DNA from: an uncultured Gammaproteobacteria bacterium
Lineage (GTDB): Bacteria; Pseudomonadota; Gammaproteobacteria; Enterobacterales; Psychrobiaceae
NCBI GenBank assembly: GCA_913060565.1
Contig: CAJXRU010000030.1
Coordinates: 1-37,540, forward strand
Direction: 5' to 3'
DNA length: 37,540 bases
Below the pieces are notes generated by a model that made no database searches, was not told the DNA's origin, and was given only the letters and a program-made list of their open reading frames with translations. The translations under genes and the position numbers were made by a program. This document shows, in pieces, positions 6,692 to 16,677 of the stretch (positions are counted from its first letter, which is position 1; each line of letters begins with the position of its first letter).

Positions 6692-8803
6692 TTAAGTTTT
6701 AAGTTTGCTCAGTTGATTTTCTTGCACCTTAACCAAATCTGCTAAATTAACACTGCTGCCATAAGCCTCATCTGCAAAGGTTGAAAGCTCTGCTGCTGAG
6801 GTTGATATGATGGTAATATTTTTATTTACCTCTTCTGTCACTGCACTTTGTTCTTCAGCAGCAGTAGCAATATGGCTAACCTTGCCAGACACTTCATCTA
6901 TCTGCTCAACCATCTCATTGAGTGATGTTAATGCATCATTGGTTTTCGATACTGCCATTTGCGCTTGCTCGGCACCATTTTCGATAACATTCGATGCGTT
7001 GATAACTTCAGTATGTAAGGACTCGATTAATTGACTAATATTGTCAGTAGATTCTTGTGTTTTTGATGCTAATGAACGTACTTCATCAGCGACGACTGCA
7101 AAGCCTCGACCTTGATCGCCTGCACGTGCGGCTTCAATTGCAGCATTAAGGGCTAACAAATTAGTTTGATCCGCAATAGCACGGATAACTTCAACAATAG
7201 AACTGATGTTATCGCTACTTTGCGATACTTTAGTTACTGCATCACGCGCTTGAAGTGATTCTTTAGACATTGTTGATACGTAATCCATCGCGGTCGTTAA
7301 ATTCGTTCGACTTGTCTTAACATTCTCACTCATGGCGTCGGCTTCACTAGCTGTGTCTTCTGAGGCTCTTGCCACTTCAAGCGCTGTAGAGCTCATTTCG
7401 TTCATGGCTGTAACAACATTTTCGATTTCAATATATTGACCATTCACACTATCGCGAATACTCTGAGAGATCCGGGCTGTTTCTTCACTCTCTCGTTGCG
7501 TTTTTGCGGTTAGTTCTTTTAATTCATCAATAAGCGCTTTAAGTTTTTCCAAAAAGCGATTGAACCAGCCAGCTAATCCAATTAATTCTGCGTGAGACTC
7601 AACAACCATCGATTTCGTCAAATCACCATCTTCACTGGCAAGGTTTTCCATTCGATCTTTAAAGATGTTTATCGGGCTTACGATGCTTCGTGTTAAGAAC
7701 CAAATGGCAACAATAGCAATAACAGCTGTAATAAAACCAATTAATAACTGCAATGAGTGAAGTGATTGAGCGTTATCACTCATTGTATCGTCTAGTTGAT
7801 AAACACGGGCAAATGCATCGCTTTTAGCAACTTCAATAATAATTGACCACTGGCTATTTGAGACTGGAATGTCAATCGACTGAGCAACAGTGATCGTATT
7901 AGCATCTTCCAGATATCCGTTTCCGCGGTGAAGATTTTGCAATTGATTAGCACGCGAACCAGTGACAGCTTCGCTAAATGGGCGCCCTAACTTCTTGTAG
8001 TGGCTGGAAGCTACAATAAAGCCTTTCTGACTTAACAAGGTTACCTTAGCATTGCCTTGATAGAGTTGTTTGGATAACTCACCAATAAACCGTTGAAAGA
8101 TTGGTAAGTTTAAATCAGCTCCAACAAGACCAACAAAACGTCCTTCTCGAATTACAGGAACGGTTAACGACGTCATTAGTTCTTTATTACCGGGAGAGAT
8201 TTCATAAAGATAGGGTTCCATTAAACAAGGTTTACGATTCTCCTTCGCACACAAGAACCACTCGGCCGCACGTACCCCAAATTCATTAAGGGTCGTATCA
8301 TACTTATCATTTGCGTCCTCAATTTCACTTTGAACAATAGCGCCGTTTGCCTCGCGAACAAAATAAACCTCAAATGAACCGGCACCTTTAACACTGTGCA
8401 TGCTGTTAAGATGTTGCTCGTCAAAGCTATCAAAACCGTTTGCCTCAAATTGCGCATAAAAAGATGATAATTGCTTATTGTGTTTTAGCGTATCACTTAC
8501 CGCTTTTTTTGCTAAATCACGATTGATATCGTTTGGACCCGTGTCATTTAGAAGCGCAACGAACGAATAAGGGACCCGGTATGCTTCATTAATAAAGCCG
8601 GCAATACGCTCACCATATTGCGACGCCTGCGCATTGAGTTTGATTTTTATTTCTTCATTTAGTGCTTGTTTAACTTCCTGAGCTATAGCGTCATTGCTAT
8701 TACTTTGAGCAACCCAAACGCTCACTGATAACGACAGGACAGTGAAAAGAAATAAACCAATAGACATCCACAATAGCTTCGAACTAATTGAGTATTTTTT
8801 CAT
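6692..8803 (-). CDS. Methyl-accepting chemotaxis protein
   Basis: 703-residue transmembrane chemoreceptor. TM1 spans about residues 9-30. A large periplasmic sensor of double-Cache size (about 31-348) is followed by TM2 (about 350-370, ending [10 protein letters not shown]), a HAMP domain (about 372-425) and a cytoplasmic coiled-coil signalling domain. The conserved tip (about 538-580) contains [20 protein letters not shown] and [15 protein letters not shown], which bind CheA and CheW. The ligand is unknown. There is no C-terminal CheR-tethering pentapeptide. The gene is monocistronic, with no che or fla genes nearby. A perfect palindrome lies in its leader (8826-8848). Confidence 0.95.
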   Translation of the reverse strand: MKKYSISSKLLWMSIGLFLFTVLSLSVSVWVAQSNSNDAIAQEVKQALNEEIKIKLNAQASQYGERIAGFINEAYRVPYSFVALLNDTGPNDINRDLAKKAVSDTLKHNKQLSSFYAQFEANGFDSFDEQHLNSMHSVKGAGSFEVYFVREANGAIVQSEIEDANDKYDTTLNEFGVRAAEWFLCAKENRKPCLMEPYLYEISPGNKELMTSLTVPVIREGRFVGLVGADLNLPIFQRFIGELSKQLYQGNAKVTLLSQKGFIVASSHYKKLGRPFSEAVTGSRANQLQNLHRGNGYLEDANTITVAQSIDIPVSNSQWSIIIEVAKSDAFARVYQLDDTMSDNAQSLHSLQLLIGFITAVIAIVAIWFLTRSIVSPINIFKDRMENLASEDGDLTKSMVVESHAELIGLAGWFNRFLEKLKALIDELKELTAKTQRESEETARISQSIRDSVNGQYIEIENVVTAMNEMSSTALEVARASEDTASEADAMSENVKTSRTNLTTAMDYVSTMSKESLQARDAVTKVSQSSDNISSIVEVIRAIADQTNLLALNAAIEAARAGDQGRGFAVVADEVRSLASKTQESTDNISQLIESLHTEVINASNVIENGAEQAQMAVSKTNDALTSLNEMVEQIDEVSGKVSHIATAAEEQSAVTEEVNKNITIISTSAAELSTFADEAYGSSVNLADLVKVQENQLSKLKT

Positions 8804-8825
8804 ATCTTCCTCGATGAAAGTGTTG

Positions 8826-8848
8826 ATAAGTGCATAAAATGCACTTAT
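8826..8848. promoter_or_regulatory. Perfect 10-bp inverted repeat in the receptor leader
   Basis: ATAAGTGCAT, AAA, then ATGCACTTAT, 23-45 bases before the chemoreceptor start and downstream of a minus-strand TATAAT (8880-8885). It could be an operator or a hairpin in the 5' leader. The binding protein is unknown. Confidence 0.5.
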
Positions 8849-9125
8849 TTAAAAATGAATAAAAATCTTAAGTGGATATATTATAACGAAGTAACGCATT
8901 GACCATTTGACCTCAGCACACGGGATGGCACGAATGTGCGCTGCGTCCTATCAATCTTTCCTAATGAATGTTTTTTTACAAGGTACATCACCTTTTATAA
9001 ACTACTAACAACTAACAATTTATTGCACAAAGAGCCGATTAAATCAACTACACCTCCCTGACCAAATAATCGTATCGCATAATTATGCATCTTTAATCAT
9101 TATTAATCAGGAAGCTCAAAAAACG
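8849..9125. other. Intergenic stretch, mostly featureless
   Basis: Between the chemoreceptor leader and the SSB-like gene. Apart from a possible minus-strand -10 box (TATAAT, 8880-8885) for the receptor, I see no gene, repeat or convincing terminator here. Confidence 0.5.
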
Positions 9126-9758
9126 CTAACTTAATACACAAGTATGCCCTTCCACCCAGTATTGATGATTAAAACTATCGCCAACCTTCTTCGACTGTCC
9201 GCTTAGGGCGCCTTCTACCATCGCAAGCTTTGGTGCGTTTTCTTGTGCAAGTTGATTAGCGATATATTTGGCAGTGGCACCTTTTAACTTCACTTCAGTA
9301 TGAATTGTCTTATCATCTAGATTCGATACATCTAACTCCAACGTTAATAAATCTATACCATTGATGGTTTGCACAAGTTCTGAATGCTTAACAACGGTAC
9401 CAACAAGATGGGCTTGATTCCAATTGATGGCTGTGGATTTTGGTATTAACTTAACCTGCTGCGCTTGAAGTGTGTCTTTACCGGTCGTCGCTTGACTTTG
9501 CAGCTGTCTGATTTGAGCACGTACGTAAATACCTTGCCCTGCACTCGCATTAGCGACAGCGTTTTCTGCGTCGTTTCCTAAAAGAGTGACGCTAAAGTAA
9601 TTACTATGTTCTTGCCAACTACCCTGGCTATCTCTCCATTTTCGTTTAGTAATAACTTCCAAAGGCAACATCGCGGTACCATCAGCAAAGTAGCGAATTT
9701 GATTGTGCTTACTAACGATATTTCCTAATAACACAATGTGGTTGTCATGAAGATTCAC
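9126..9758 (-). CDS. SSB-like protein with two tandem OB folds
   Basis: About 210 residues. The first half reads like a single-stranded DNA-binding protein (HIVLLGNIVSKHNQIRYF, then a W-x-D-x-x-G turn, then GIYVRAQI). The second half repeats the pattern more weakly (AHLVGTVVKHSEL, then LTLELDV). Two OB folds in one chain would let a dimer mimic the usual four-OB SSB tetramer. The acidic SSB C-terminal tip that recruits partners is absent; the protein ends HTCVLS. I start at GTG 9758, six bases after GGAG, and not at the TTG at 9770. It is not the normal ssb gene by context. Function is inferred, and a plasmid or phage origin is possible. Confidence 0.6.
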   Translation of the reverse strand: MNLHDNHIVLLGNIVSKHNQIRYFADGTAMLPLEVITKRKWRDSQGSWQEHSNYFSVTLLGNDAENAVANASAGQGIYVRAQIRQLQSQATTGKDTLQAQQVKLIPKSTAINWNQAHLVGTVVKHSELVQTINGIDLLTLELDVSNLDDKTIHTEVKLKGATAKYIANQLAQENAPKLAMVEGALSGQSKKVGDSFNHQYWVEGHTCVLS

Positions 9759-9886
9759 TGGATACTCCAACGATTATAATTACTACAATTATAATATAAA
9801 AATCAGTTTGTTATAAATTTAAATTGTGAAAATTTGAAAATACACCTATCCTTACACCGCAAACAAAATTACTCACAGGAATTAAC

Positions 9887-11158
9887 ATGACCAAAAATGG
9901 AATTATCGGCCTTTCAGCAGGAGCAATTATCGTGCTTGGCGGTCTCACTTTTTACACTCATTCAGCATTCTCAAGCCAAATCGAACAAGCAATCGCTCAA
10001 AACAGCAATGATAAATATACATTATCAATCGAATCTAAAGAAGACGGTTTACTGAGCAGCAAAGTTCAATACAAACTCACGCTCGATAAAAACGTTGCAG
10101 CGCAAATGGGCACAAGTTTACCAGCCGATGTAGAATTCTACGTTAACCATGATTACTCAAGCTTGCCATTGCTAGTCGATAGTAAATTTACATTAGACTT
10201 TACTCAAGGCGCAGGCAAGACGTTTATCGATGCATTTAAATCAGCTAACATTGAGCACAGTGCTACATTACGTACCAATTTACTGACACAGTCGAACGCG
10301 TTAGATATTCACGTGTTGCCAGCTGTATTAGAAGACCATGCACAAAATGTCGTTACCATTGGTAATTTGAAAGCGAGTTTTGATGGCGACCTTGCTTTTA
10401 GCAAAGGCGATTTTGCTTTTGCATTTAGCGAAATGGTTGCACAGATGAAACAAGGCGCGCGTTTCCAAATGAAAAGCCTGACGAGCGCAGGAAAAATTGA
10501 CTCACAAAGCGGCCTTACCTTCACGAGAAATTCTGTAAGCGCGCTAGAAGAAGCGAGTTTTAATAATGAAGCAGTACTGGAGAGTTGGTCAGTGAACCAC
10601 TTAACAGCAATATCATCATCTAAGGGTTTTGATACTGATGTGATTTCGGGCGAAACAAAGCTTGCTGTACAATCTGTCAAAGTGAAGAACACACTACTCG
10701 ATTATTTGGTAACCGATACTGAACTCGATTTAATGGTTCAAAACCTTGATAAAGCAAGCTTTATAGAATTGAATAGAATATCTAGCTCAGCCCCGCAGTT
10801 GCCAGAAATATTGGCCTCAACTGAAGGCATCATTAACCGTGGTTTTGATGGTAAGATTACCAAGTTAAAAACGACAGTGAACGATGTTGCACTTGACTCA
10901 TCAGGAACTTTTGAATTTCCGGCTTACGCGGGCGAGATGAATCAGCAAATGATCATGATGCATGCCCTTCAAAAATTCAGTCTCGACTACACAGCAAACC
11001 TATCAAATAATTATGCTGAAGTATTTCCACAATATGCACCGATGATTGATGGTTTAACCGCTCAAGGCTTTGCAGCCAAAGATCAAGACGGCAATGTAAG
11101 CACGACTATTAAAATTAAGGATATGGCGATCACTGCAAATGACAAGCGTATTCGCTAA
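9887..11158 (+). CDS. YdgA/DUF945 family protein
   Basis: 423-residue protein with an N-terminal membrane anchor or uncleaved signal (residues 5-28, GIIGLSAGAIIVLGGLTFYT) and a long periplasmic beta-rich body. The early EQAIAQNSNDKYTLSIESKEDGLLSSKVQY pattern is typical of the family: a short helix, then a statement that the gene product modulates the anchor-proximal strand. The biochemical role of DUF945 proteins is not established; E. coli YdgA is reported as an inner-membrane or envelope protein. The start is ATG 9887 with AGGA upstream. It is a single gene followed by a GGCGCC hairpin terminator. Confidence 0.75.
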   Translation: MTKNGIIGLSAGAIIVLGGLTFYTHSAFSSQIEQAIAQNSNDKYTLSIESKEDGLLSSKVQYKLTLDKNVAAQMGTSLPADVEFYVNHDYSSLPLLVDSKFTLDFTQGAGKTFIDAFKSANIEHSATLRTNLLTQSNALDIHVLPAVLEDHAQNVVTIGNLKASFDGDLAFSKGDFAFAFSEMVAQMKQGARFQMKSLTSAGKIDSQSGLTFTRNSVSALEEASFNNEAVLESWSVNHLTAISSSKGFDTDVISGETKLAVQSVKVKNTLLDYLVTDTELDLMVQNLDKASFIELNRISSSAPQLPEILASTEGIINRGFDGKITKLKTTVNDVALDSSGTFEFPAYAGEMNQQMIMMHALQKFSLDYTANLSNNYAEVFPQYAPMIDGLTAQGFAAKDQDGNVSTTIKIKDMAITANDKRIR

Positions 11159-11192
11159 TTGATCTACAATTATACAATCAAGTTAAAAAGTG

Positions 11193-11217
11193 GGCGCCAA
11201 ACGAGGCGCCGATTTTT
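11193..11217 (+). terminator. Terminator after the DUF945 gene
   Basis: GGCGCC (11193-11198) and GGCGCC (11205-11210) form a GC-rich stem with an AAACGA loop, followed by GATTTTT. It lies between convergent genes. Confidence 0.65.
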
Positions 11218-11221
11218 ATGA

Positions 11222-12259
11222 TTAACAGTCAGTCACTGTCCAATCAATGGTTTCCGTTGCCTTTAATGGCACGACTATATCACTGCCAAGTGGCAATGTG
11301 TCTGGTACCGTCCACGACGATTTTTCTAAGGTAATCGTGTCTTGATTGCGGGCAATACCGTAGAAGTCAGGGCCAAAGTGAGAAGCAAAGCCTTCTAATT
11401 TTTCCAGCGCATTTTCTTTATCAAATACTTCAGCGTATAACTCAATTGCTGCGAATGCCGTGTAAGCGCCCGCACAACCACATGCATTCTCTTTATTGTC
11501 TTTAGTATGTGGCGCCGAATCTGTTCCAAGGAAGAATTTCGGGCTACCGCTTATTGCGGCCTCAATTAACGCTTGTTGATGAGTATTGCGTTTCAAAATT
11601 GGAAGACAGTAATAATGTGGCTTAATGCCGCCCACTAACATGTGGTTTCGGTTATACAATAAGTGATGAGCTGTTATCGTTGCGCCAACATTTGCTGGAG
11701 CTGACATGACAAAATCAACGGCTTGTTTTGTTGTGATGTGTTCCATGACCACTTTCAATGAAGGAAAATCACGGACTACATTAGATAAAATTTTGCTGAT
11801 GAATATTGCTTCACGGTCGAATATATCAATGTCATTATCAGTCACTTCACCATGGACAAGTAGTGGCATGCCAAGTTCGCTCATCATCTTAAGCACTGGA
11901 TAGATATTTTTAACATCAGTAACGCCTGATGCTGAATTCGTTGTTGCACCTGCTGGGTAGAGTTTCGCCGCGTATATTTTCCCACTCTCAAAGGCTAGCT
12001 TCATTTCCTGCGGCGAAGTTGAATCGGTGAGATAAATAACCATCAAGGGTTCAAAGTTACTACCCGTAGGCTTATTAGCAATGATTCGTTCACGATAACT
12101 TAATGCTTGTTCAGTGGTCGTTACTGGCGGCACTAAATTAGGCATAATAATCGCGCGTCCCATGTATTTAGCGCTATCAGGAACAGTTGTTGCTAATGCT
12201 TCTTCATCTCTTACGTGTAAATGCCAATCGTCGGGACGTGTAATGGTAATTTTAGTCAT
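11222..12259 (-). CDS. pyrC: Dihydroorotase (homodimeric, PyrC type)
   Basis: Third step of pyrimidine synthesis: reversible cyclisation of carbamoyl aspartate to dihydroorotate in the cytoplasm. 345 residues, close to E. coli PyrC (348). Visible marks are the metal-binding DDWHLHVRD near the start, the carbamylated-lysine region [25 protein letters not shown], the conserved [21 protein letters not shown] block and the catalytic LGTDSAPH. I use ATG 12259; a GTG four codons upstream is also in frame but would use up the GTGAG ribosome-binding sequence. It is monocistronic and away from other pyr genes, as in enterobacteria. Confidence 0.96.
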   Translation of the reverse strand: MTKITITRPDDWHLHVRDEEALATTVPDSAKYMGRAIIMPNLVPPVTTTEQALSYRERIIANKPTGSNFEPLMVIYLTDSTSPQEMKLAFESGKIYAAKLYPAGATTNSASGVTDVKNIYPVLKMMSELGMPLLVHGEVTDNDIDIFDREAIFISKILSNVVRDFPSLKVVMEHITTKQAVDFVMSAPANVGATITAHHLLYNRNHMLVGGIKPHYYCLPILKRNTHQQALIEAAISGSPKFFLGTDSAPHTKDNKENACGCAGAYTAFAAIELYAEVFDKENALEKLEGFASHFGPDFYGIARNQDTITLEKSSWTVPDTLPLGSDIVVPLKATETIDWTVTDC

Positions 12260-12462
12260 AAAGAAGCTCACTTATAGTCATTATTAAATTGGCGCATAGT
12301 TTAGAGATTAGTCACTATCAAGTAAAGGTATAGCACTGACTGAGCGATAAATTAATCAGTTATTCATTGATTACGATCTTTGTCGCGCACTTCATTAGGT
12401 TTTGGTTTAGAATAGCGCCAACAATATGGCTAATTCAGCCACAAATTTTAGGAAATTATACT

Positions 12463-12792
12463 ATGGCTAAGACGTCAGCAATTGATAGCGACTTACTAAT
12501 CGGTTTCGCATTAGATCTCTTTGAAGAGCACGCTGGAGACAATTTAGATGAGCCAGATCTTAATTATTATCTTGAACAATGTGATTCAGCTGCTGCTGTT
12601 GAACTCGTCAGTGCGTTCAATGATTGGCAAGAAGTCGCGGACTTAACGCAAGACCAATTAGATAATGATTATATTGAAGTACGGATCGGTTTGATGGAAG
12701 ACGATGAATTTGATCTTATCTATGCTCGCGTTCTTTTAAGAGCAAATCAGAAACAATTAGACGAGTTCAGCCAAATAAAGTGGAAGCGTTAA
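12463..12792 (+). CDS. Unrecognised small acidic protein
   Basis: 109 residues, not recognised. It is strongly acidic (about a quarter Asp and Glu), mostly helix-forming, has one cysteine and no signal peptide or membrane segment, and ends in the basic KWKR. The start ATG 12463 has AGGAA eight bases upstream. An in-frame upstream extension to 12367 is unlikely because it lacks a ribosome-binding site and has a different composition. The gene runs divergently from pyrC and ends at a strong bidirectional terminator. A good ribosome-binding site, its own terminator and no overlapping gene support a real coding sequence. An adaptor or inhibitor role could be imagined for such a protein, but nothing shows it. 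Confidence 0.7.
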   Translation: MAKTSAIDSDLLIGFALDLFEEHAGDNLDEPDLNYYLEQCDSAAAVELVSAFNDWQEVADLTQDQLDNDYIEVRIGLMEDDEFDLIYARVLLRANQKQLDEFSQIKWKR

Positions 12793-12808
12793 CGTTTTAA
12801 ATGCAATA

Positions 12809-12835
12809 AAAAAGCCGACTTGATGTCGGCTTTTT
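12809..12835. terminator. Bidirectional terminator between convergent genes
   Basis: AAAAAGCCGAC (12809-12819), TTGAT loop (12820-12824 within the turn), GTCGGCTTTTT (12825-12835). A-run and T-run on both sides let it serve the acidic-protein gene and the YeeN-like gene. Confidence 0.85.
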
Positions 12836-12851
12836 CGTGCATAGGTAATAC

Positions 12852-13574
12852 CTATTCAGGCAACACCGCGTTGTGATAAACATTTTGAACGTCGTCACAA
12901 TCATCCAGCATCGTTTGGAATTTTTCAAAATCAGCTAAATCATCAGGACCAATTTCTGACTCGGTTTGTGAAACAAACGTTATCTCTTCAACTTCAAATT
13001 CTAATTCACTGTCCATGTCATTCAAGGCACTTTTTACTTTAAAAAACTCAGTGTGAGGCGCAAAAACAGTGATCTTACCATCTTCATTTTCGATATCAGT
13101 TACATCAACATCAGCCTCTAACAGCGCTTCATACGCCGCATCTTCATCACTACCTTCGTATCTAAAGATAGCTAGGTGATCAAACATGTGAGCAACGGTA
13201 CCCGTACTGCCAATTTTCGCATGTGATTTAACGAAACAATTACGGACTTCTGTGTACGTACGCTTATTGTTATCTGTTAGACAATCAACAATAACCATAC
13301 ATCCACCAGGACCAAAACCTTCGTAACGCGCAGTTTCATAATTTTCACCACCACCACCGGTTGCCTTTTCAATTGCACGGTCTATTACATGAGTAGGGAC
13401 TTGGTCTTTTTTGGCTTTTTCGATCAATCGCTTTAAAGAGATGTTGGTATCTGGGTCCGACCCGCCATTTTTCGCACTAACGTAAATTTCTTTACCGTAA
13501 CGAGAGTAAACTCGAACCTTAGCACCTTGGGTTTTTGCCATCGATGCTTTTCTGTTTTCAAAACTACGACCCAT
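12852..13574 (-). CDS. YebC/PmpR family protein, YeeN-like subgroup
   Basis: 240-residue protein of the YebC family, known as DNA-binding regulators and, more recently, as translation factors that help ribosomes through proline-rich stretches. The opening [20 protein letters not shown], the central [21 protein letters not shown] and the end [14 protein letters not shown] match E. coli YeeN better than canonical YebC (memory-based). The start ATG 13574 has AGAGAAC upstream. It is monocistronic between two terminators. Canonical yebC is usually found between aspS and ruvC; here that slot is empty (35317-35441). Confidence 0.9.
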   Translation of the reverse strand: MGRSFENRKASMAKTQGAKVRVYSRYGKEIYVSAKNGGSDPDTNISLKRLIEKAKKDQVPTHVIDRAIEKATGGGGENYETARYEGFGPGGCMVIVDCLTDNNKRTYTEVRNCFVKSHAKIGSTGTVAHMFDHLAIFRYEGSDEDAAYEALLEADVDVTDIENEDGKITVFAPHTEFFKVKSALNDMDSELEFEVEEITFVSQTESEIGPDDLADFEKFQTMLDDCDDVQNVYHNAVLPE

Positions 13575-13591
13575 TATTGTTCTCTTTATTT

Positions 13592-13632
13592 AATTAAAAA
13601 ATTATGCTCCGATTCTAACAGAGTTTCGGAGC
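13592..13632 (-). terminator. Terminator after the M6 peptidase gene
   Basis: Minus-strand stem GCTCCGA / TCGGAGC (13626-13632 with 13606-13612) around a 13-base loop, followed by ATAATTTTTTAATT. A second, weaker stem (AGCAACG / CGTTGCT, 13641-13664) precedes it. Confidence 0.55.
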
Positions 13633-13683
13633 AAGAAGCTAGCAACGGAATCCTGCTCGTTGCTTTAATAAACAACTAGTTTG

Positions 13684-16677
13684 TTAATCAAATCGGCGTC
13701 GAAGCAGACCCACAATTGCCAAGGCAATAAACACAAAACCGATCTTACCACCGGAGGAACCTTCGTCTTGAACGGATGATATGTTCGATGTCCCAGATAC
13801 GGTCACTTGTTTGGTCACTTTATTAGCTGTTCTGGTTGCGTCATTTACATTGAGCGTGACATTATAAGTTCCACTATTTGCATAAACGTGATTTGGCGAT
13901 TGCTCAGTAGATGACTGCCCATCACCAAAATCCCAATTTACGACGACATCACCGGAAGGGTTGTTAATTTGACTTGCAAAAGTAACTACCTGACTCGCAG
14001 CCGTATAAGTAAAGTCAGTGCTTAACGCACTTTTAATCGTAACATTCAGTTCTTTCGTTACTTCTTGGCCAATCGCATCCGTCACATTAAGAACGACGTC
14101 GTATTCACCGATACTGGTATACACATGATTTAACGTCGCTTGACTGGATGTATTGCCGTCGCCAAGGTTCCATTGATATGTAAATGGCGCTATTCCACCT
14201 GACACCGTGCTGGTGACACTCACCATAAATATATTTGAACTGTCTTGTTCAAGTGATGCGTCAAGTATTAACTGTTCACCAACCGTTACCAATTGCTTTG
14301 CCTCAAACGTCACACCAGAGGTATCTTCAATCGTTAAAGAAACATTATACTGCCCCCCTATTTGATATTGATGCCTTGGTGCAGCCAATAATGAAGTATG
14401 GCCGTCACCGAATTCCCAACTAGTCTTGACAACGGCGTAACTTGAAACAGCCTGGTGACTGAAACTAACATCACGTCCAACTCTTTGTGCAGCAATCTCG
14501 GTGGACAGTTCAATCGCCGTTCTACTCAAAGATATGGTTGCATTACGGCTTGTTGCATCTTGCGCCGTGACCGAGAAGTCTATCCCCCACAATGGTAATT
14601 TCGTCCCATTTTGGGGCTGTTCAGGCGCACTATAGTCATCAGCATCACTAAAATGGCTATTTGCTGTTAAATGCTCGTCACCTTGGAGCGGTGTTTGTGG
14701 AAAGATGCTAAATGCTGCATCGCGTATTTGGCGCTCAGTATTACCAAAACTTAAACGATGTTGATCTGCATCAACCACTGCAATAAACCCTTGGCCAGGA
14801 TGCTCACTGGAATTATTATTGGTAAATGCATCATTTCGATACCACAACAATATACCTGGATCGTAATTCTCTCCAACCAATCCAGCATCAAGTTTTTCAC
14901 TCGATCGTAGCTGTATATAATAGTATTCGGGAGCAGCGTCTTTATATTCTGAGATTCGTTTGAACGAAGAAAAACCGTTGATATCAGTGAGTTCGACACT
15001 GGTTTCAAAATCATTAATCGCTTGTCGATCAGATCCGGTGATTAGATTAATGTCATCAACCGCAAGACCAAAACCGCCTACAGCGGGATCCGTCACGTAC
15101 TCAATGGTTAGGGTAACCTGCTGCCCTTGCCATGAACTAAGATTAAAAATCAAATTTGTCCATGGCGAGTCAGTCAACTTACCCGTCAAAAGGTGCGCTA
15201 CATCTGAGATATTGGTAGACGATGGTACGGTAAAGTCATTACTCAACGGATTGCCATTAATTAAGAACCTTGCATAATCGTATCCTTCTTCAATATCCCA
15301 ACGTGCCCACAATGAAAGTTGAGCGTTAGGTGCATCTGGAATAGTTAGTATGAAATCTTGGCGAAAGTGTGTCTCGTCTTGGTGGTCTGCAAGTAATTGA
15401 AACTCACCTTGCTGTGCTTTTCCAAATAGCTCTTTATGGGATGGCAACGTAATCTTTGCCTGATTGATTTTGTCATCATGATCGCTTGCTTGCGTTAGCG
15501 CAATTTGAATACCCGCTGTGTTAAGCGTATTAGCATTGATATCTTGTTGATTAAGCCAATTGCCATCGAATTTTTGTTGCAATAAGTCTCTTGCCAAAGG
15601 GCTAAAGGACGTCGGTTGTGTGCCACGACGTTCACCGAGCCAACTCCCGCCAGACATAATGGACCAATATCCCACCGGTGAACCAACTAAGGTTGACTTA
15701 AGATCATATTCGTCATCTAGTCCTAAATCATGACCAAACTCATGGGCAATTACACCAGAACCAGAATCTATTGGCACAATCGTATAGTTCTTAACCTTAA
15801 TATTACTGCCCGTGATATTTGCTTCGTTTTCACTCACCGAAAAGCGATGCGACCAAATTGCATTGGTGCCTAGTACTCCACCACCTGCTTCTTCACCAAC
15901 ACTAGAATGTACAATTAACACATGGTCAATATAGCCATCTGGTTCTTCAGTAATACCATCGTTATCTATATCTTGCGGATCCTTCTTATCAAAATCGTCA
16001 AGATTCACGTTGCCGTTAGCGACAGCGGCTTCAATGGCTTCAACAACCAATGCTTCAGCATTACTATCGGATCCACCGTCGCCATTACCACCGTAGAAAG
16101 CAGCTGATTGTTTCGAACGGTACCAACCAAATGCTTGTCCATTGAAATTAAATGTGTCTCCAGATTCAAGACTATAATATTGATTCACAGACATTAACGT
16201 TTCATTGTCTGGGCCTTTAAACCCATTGGATGAAAACAACAGATCCTGATAATGCGCTAATGAATAATCACTATAAAACAAATCAGTGTCATTGCTTGAG
16301 AGCCCGTTGTTGGCATAAGTGAGATTAGGAAAATCAATTAACACAGCAAGAACGTTAACATCTGTGGCTTGTTTTACAGTCGCCGCTGAGTACTGCTGTT
16401 TAAACTTTGTCGCTGTTTCCGTGATCCGATAATTTTGTGGTAATTTCTTGTGCCGCTTGTCTTGTGCACGATAACGCTGAATATACGCGCTAATCTTTTC
16501 TTGTATTTCGGCATCACTATCTTCTGGGGTAATCTCGCCGCGTTTTTTGAGCCAATATGCAATTTTTGACTCGCTTATTAATGCTTCATCAATGACACCC
16601 TTTGTATGGCGTGCTGCTAAAGCGACTGAGGAAAAAGCCATCATACTGGCCACGAATGATGCGACTACTTTTTGCAT
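13684..16677 (-). CDS. Secreted M6 metallopeptidase (immune inhibitor A-like) with PKD domains and GlyGly-CTERM
   Basis: 997 residues. The signal peptide is 1-22 (VALA-AR). The pro-region (about 27-80) includes LKKRGEITPEDSDAEIQEK. The M6 catalytic domain has zinc motif HEFGHDLGLDDE (H312, E313, H316). A sugar-binding-like beta domain follows (about 430-560, ending GFGLAVDDINL). Three PKD domains are centred near residues 757, 839 and 917, each with a (W-x)(F/L)GDG motif. The C-terminus is GSSGGKIG, a hydrophobic helix and LLRRRFD, a GlyGly-CTERM sorting signal of the kind cut by rhombosortase, so the enzyme probably passes through type II secretion and is held at or released from the surface. 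It likely degrades extracellular protein. Its start overlaps the small lipoprotein gene by 13 bases. Confidence 0.9.
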   Translation of the reverse strand: MQKVVASFVASMMAFSSVALAARHTKGVIDEALISESKIAYWLKKRGEITPEDSDAEIQEKISAYIQRYRAQDKRHKKLPQNYRITETATKFKQQYSAATVKQATDVNVLAVLIDFPNLTYANNGLSSNDTDLFYSDYSLAHYQDLLFSSNGFKGPDNETLMSVNQYYSLESGDTFNFNGQAFGWYRSKQSAAFYGGNGDGGSDSNAEALVVEAIEAAVANGNVNLDDFDKKDPQDIDNDGITEEPDGYIDHVLIVHSSVGEEAGGGVLGTNAIWSHRFSVSENEANITGSNIKVKNYTIVPIDSGSGVIAHEFGHDLGLDDEYDLKSTLVGSPVGYWSIMSGGSWLGERRGTQPTSFSPLARDLLQQKFDGNWLNQQDINANTLNTAGIQIALTQASDHDDKINQAKITLPSHKELFGKAQQGEFQLLADHQDETHFRQDFILTIPDAPNAQLSLWARWDIEEGYDYARFLINGNPLSNDFTVPSSTNISDVAHLLTGKLTDSPWTNLIFNLSSWQGQQVTLTIEYVTDPAVGGFGLAVDDINLITGSDRQAINDFETSVELTDINGFSSFKRISEYKDAAPEYYYIQLRSSEKLDAGLVGENYDPGILLWYRNDAFTNNNSSEHPGQGFIAVVDADQHRLSFGNTERQIRDAAFSIFPQTPLQGDEHLTANSHFSDADDYSAPEQPQNGTKLPLWGIDFSVTAQDATSRNATISLSRTAIELSTEIAAQRVGRDVSFSHQAVSSYAVVKTSWEFGDGHTSLLAAPRHQYQIGGQYNVSLTIEDTSGVTFEAKQLVTVGEQLILDASLEQDSSNIFMVSVTSTVSGGIAPFTYQWNLGDGNTSSQATLNHVYTSIGEYDVVLNVTDAIGQEVTKELNVTIKSALSTDFTYTAASQVVTFASQINNPSGDVVVNWDFGDGQSSTEQSPNHVYANSGTYNVTLNVNDATRTANKVTKQVTVSGTSNISSVQDEGSSGGKIGFVFIALAIVGLLRRRFD

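Noticed and set aside
10309-10692. 127-residue minus-strand reading frame inside the DUF945 gene
   Set aside because: It lies wholly antisense within a well-supported gene, has no ribosome-binding site and matches no family.
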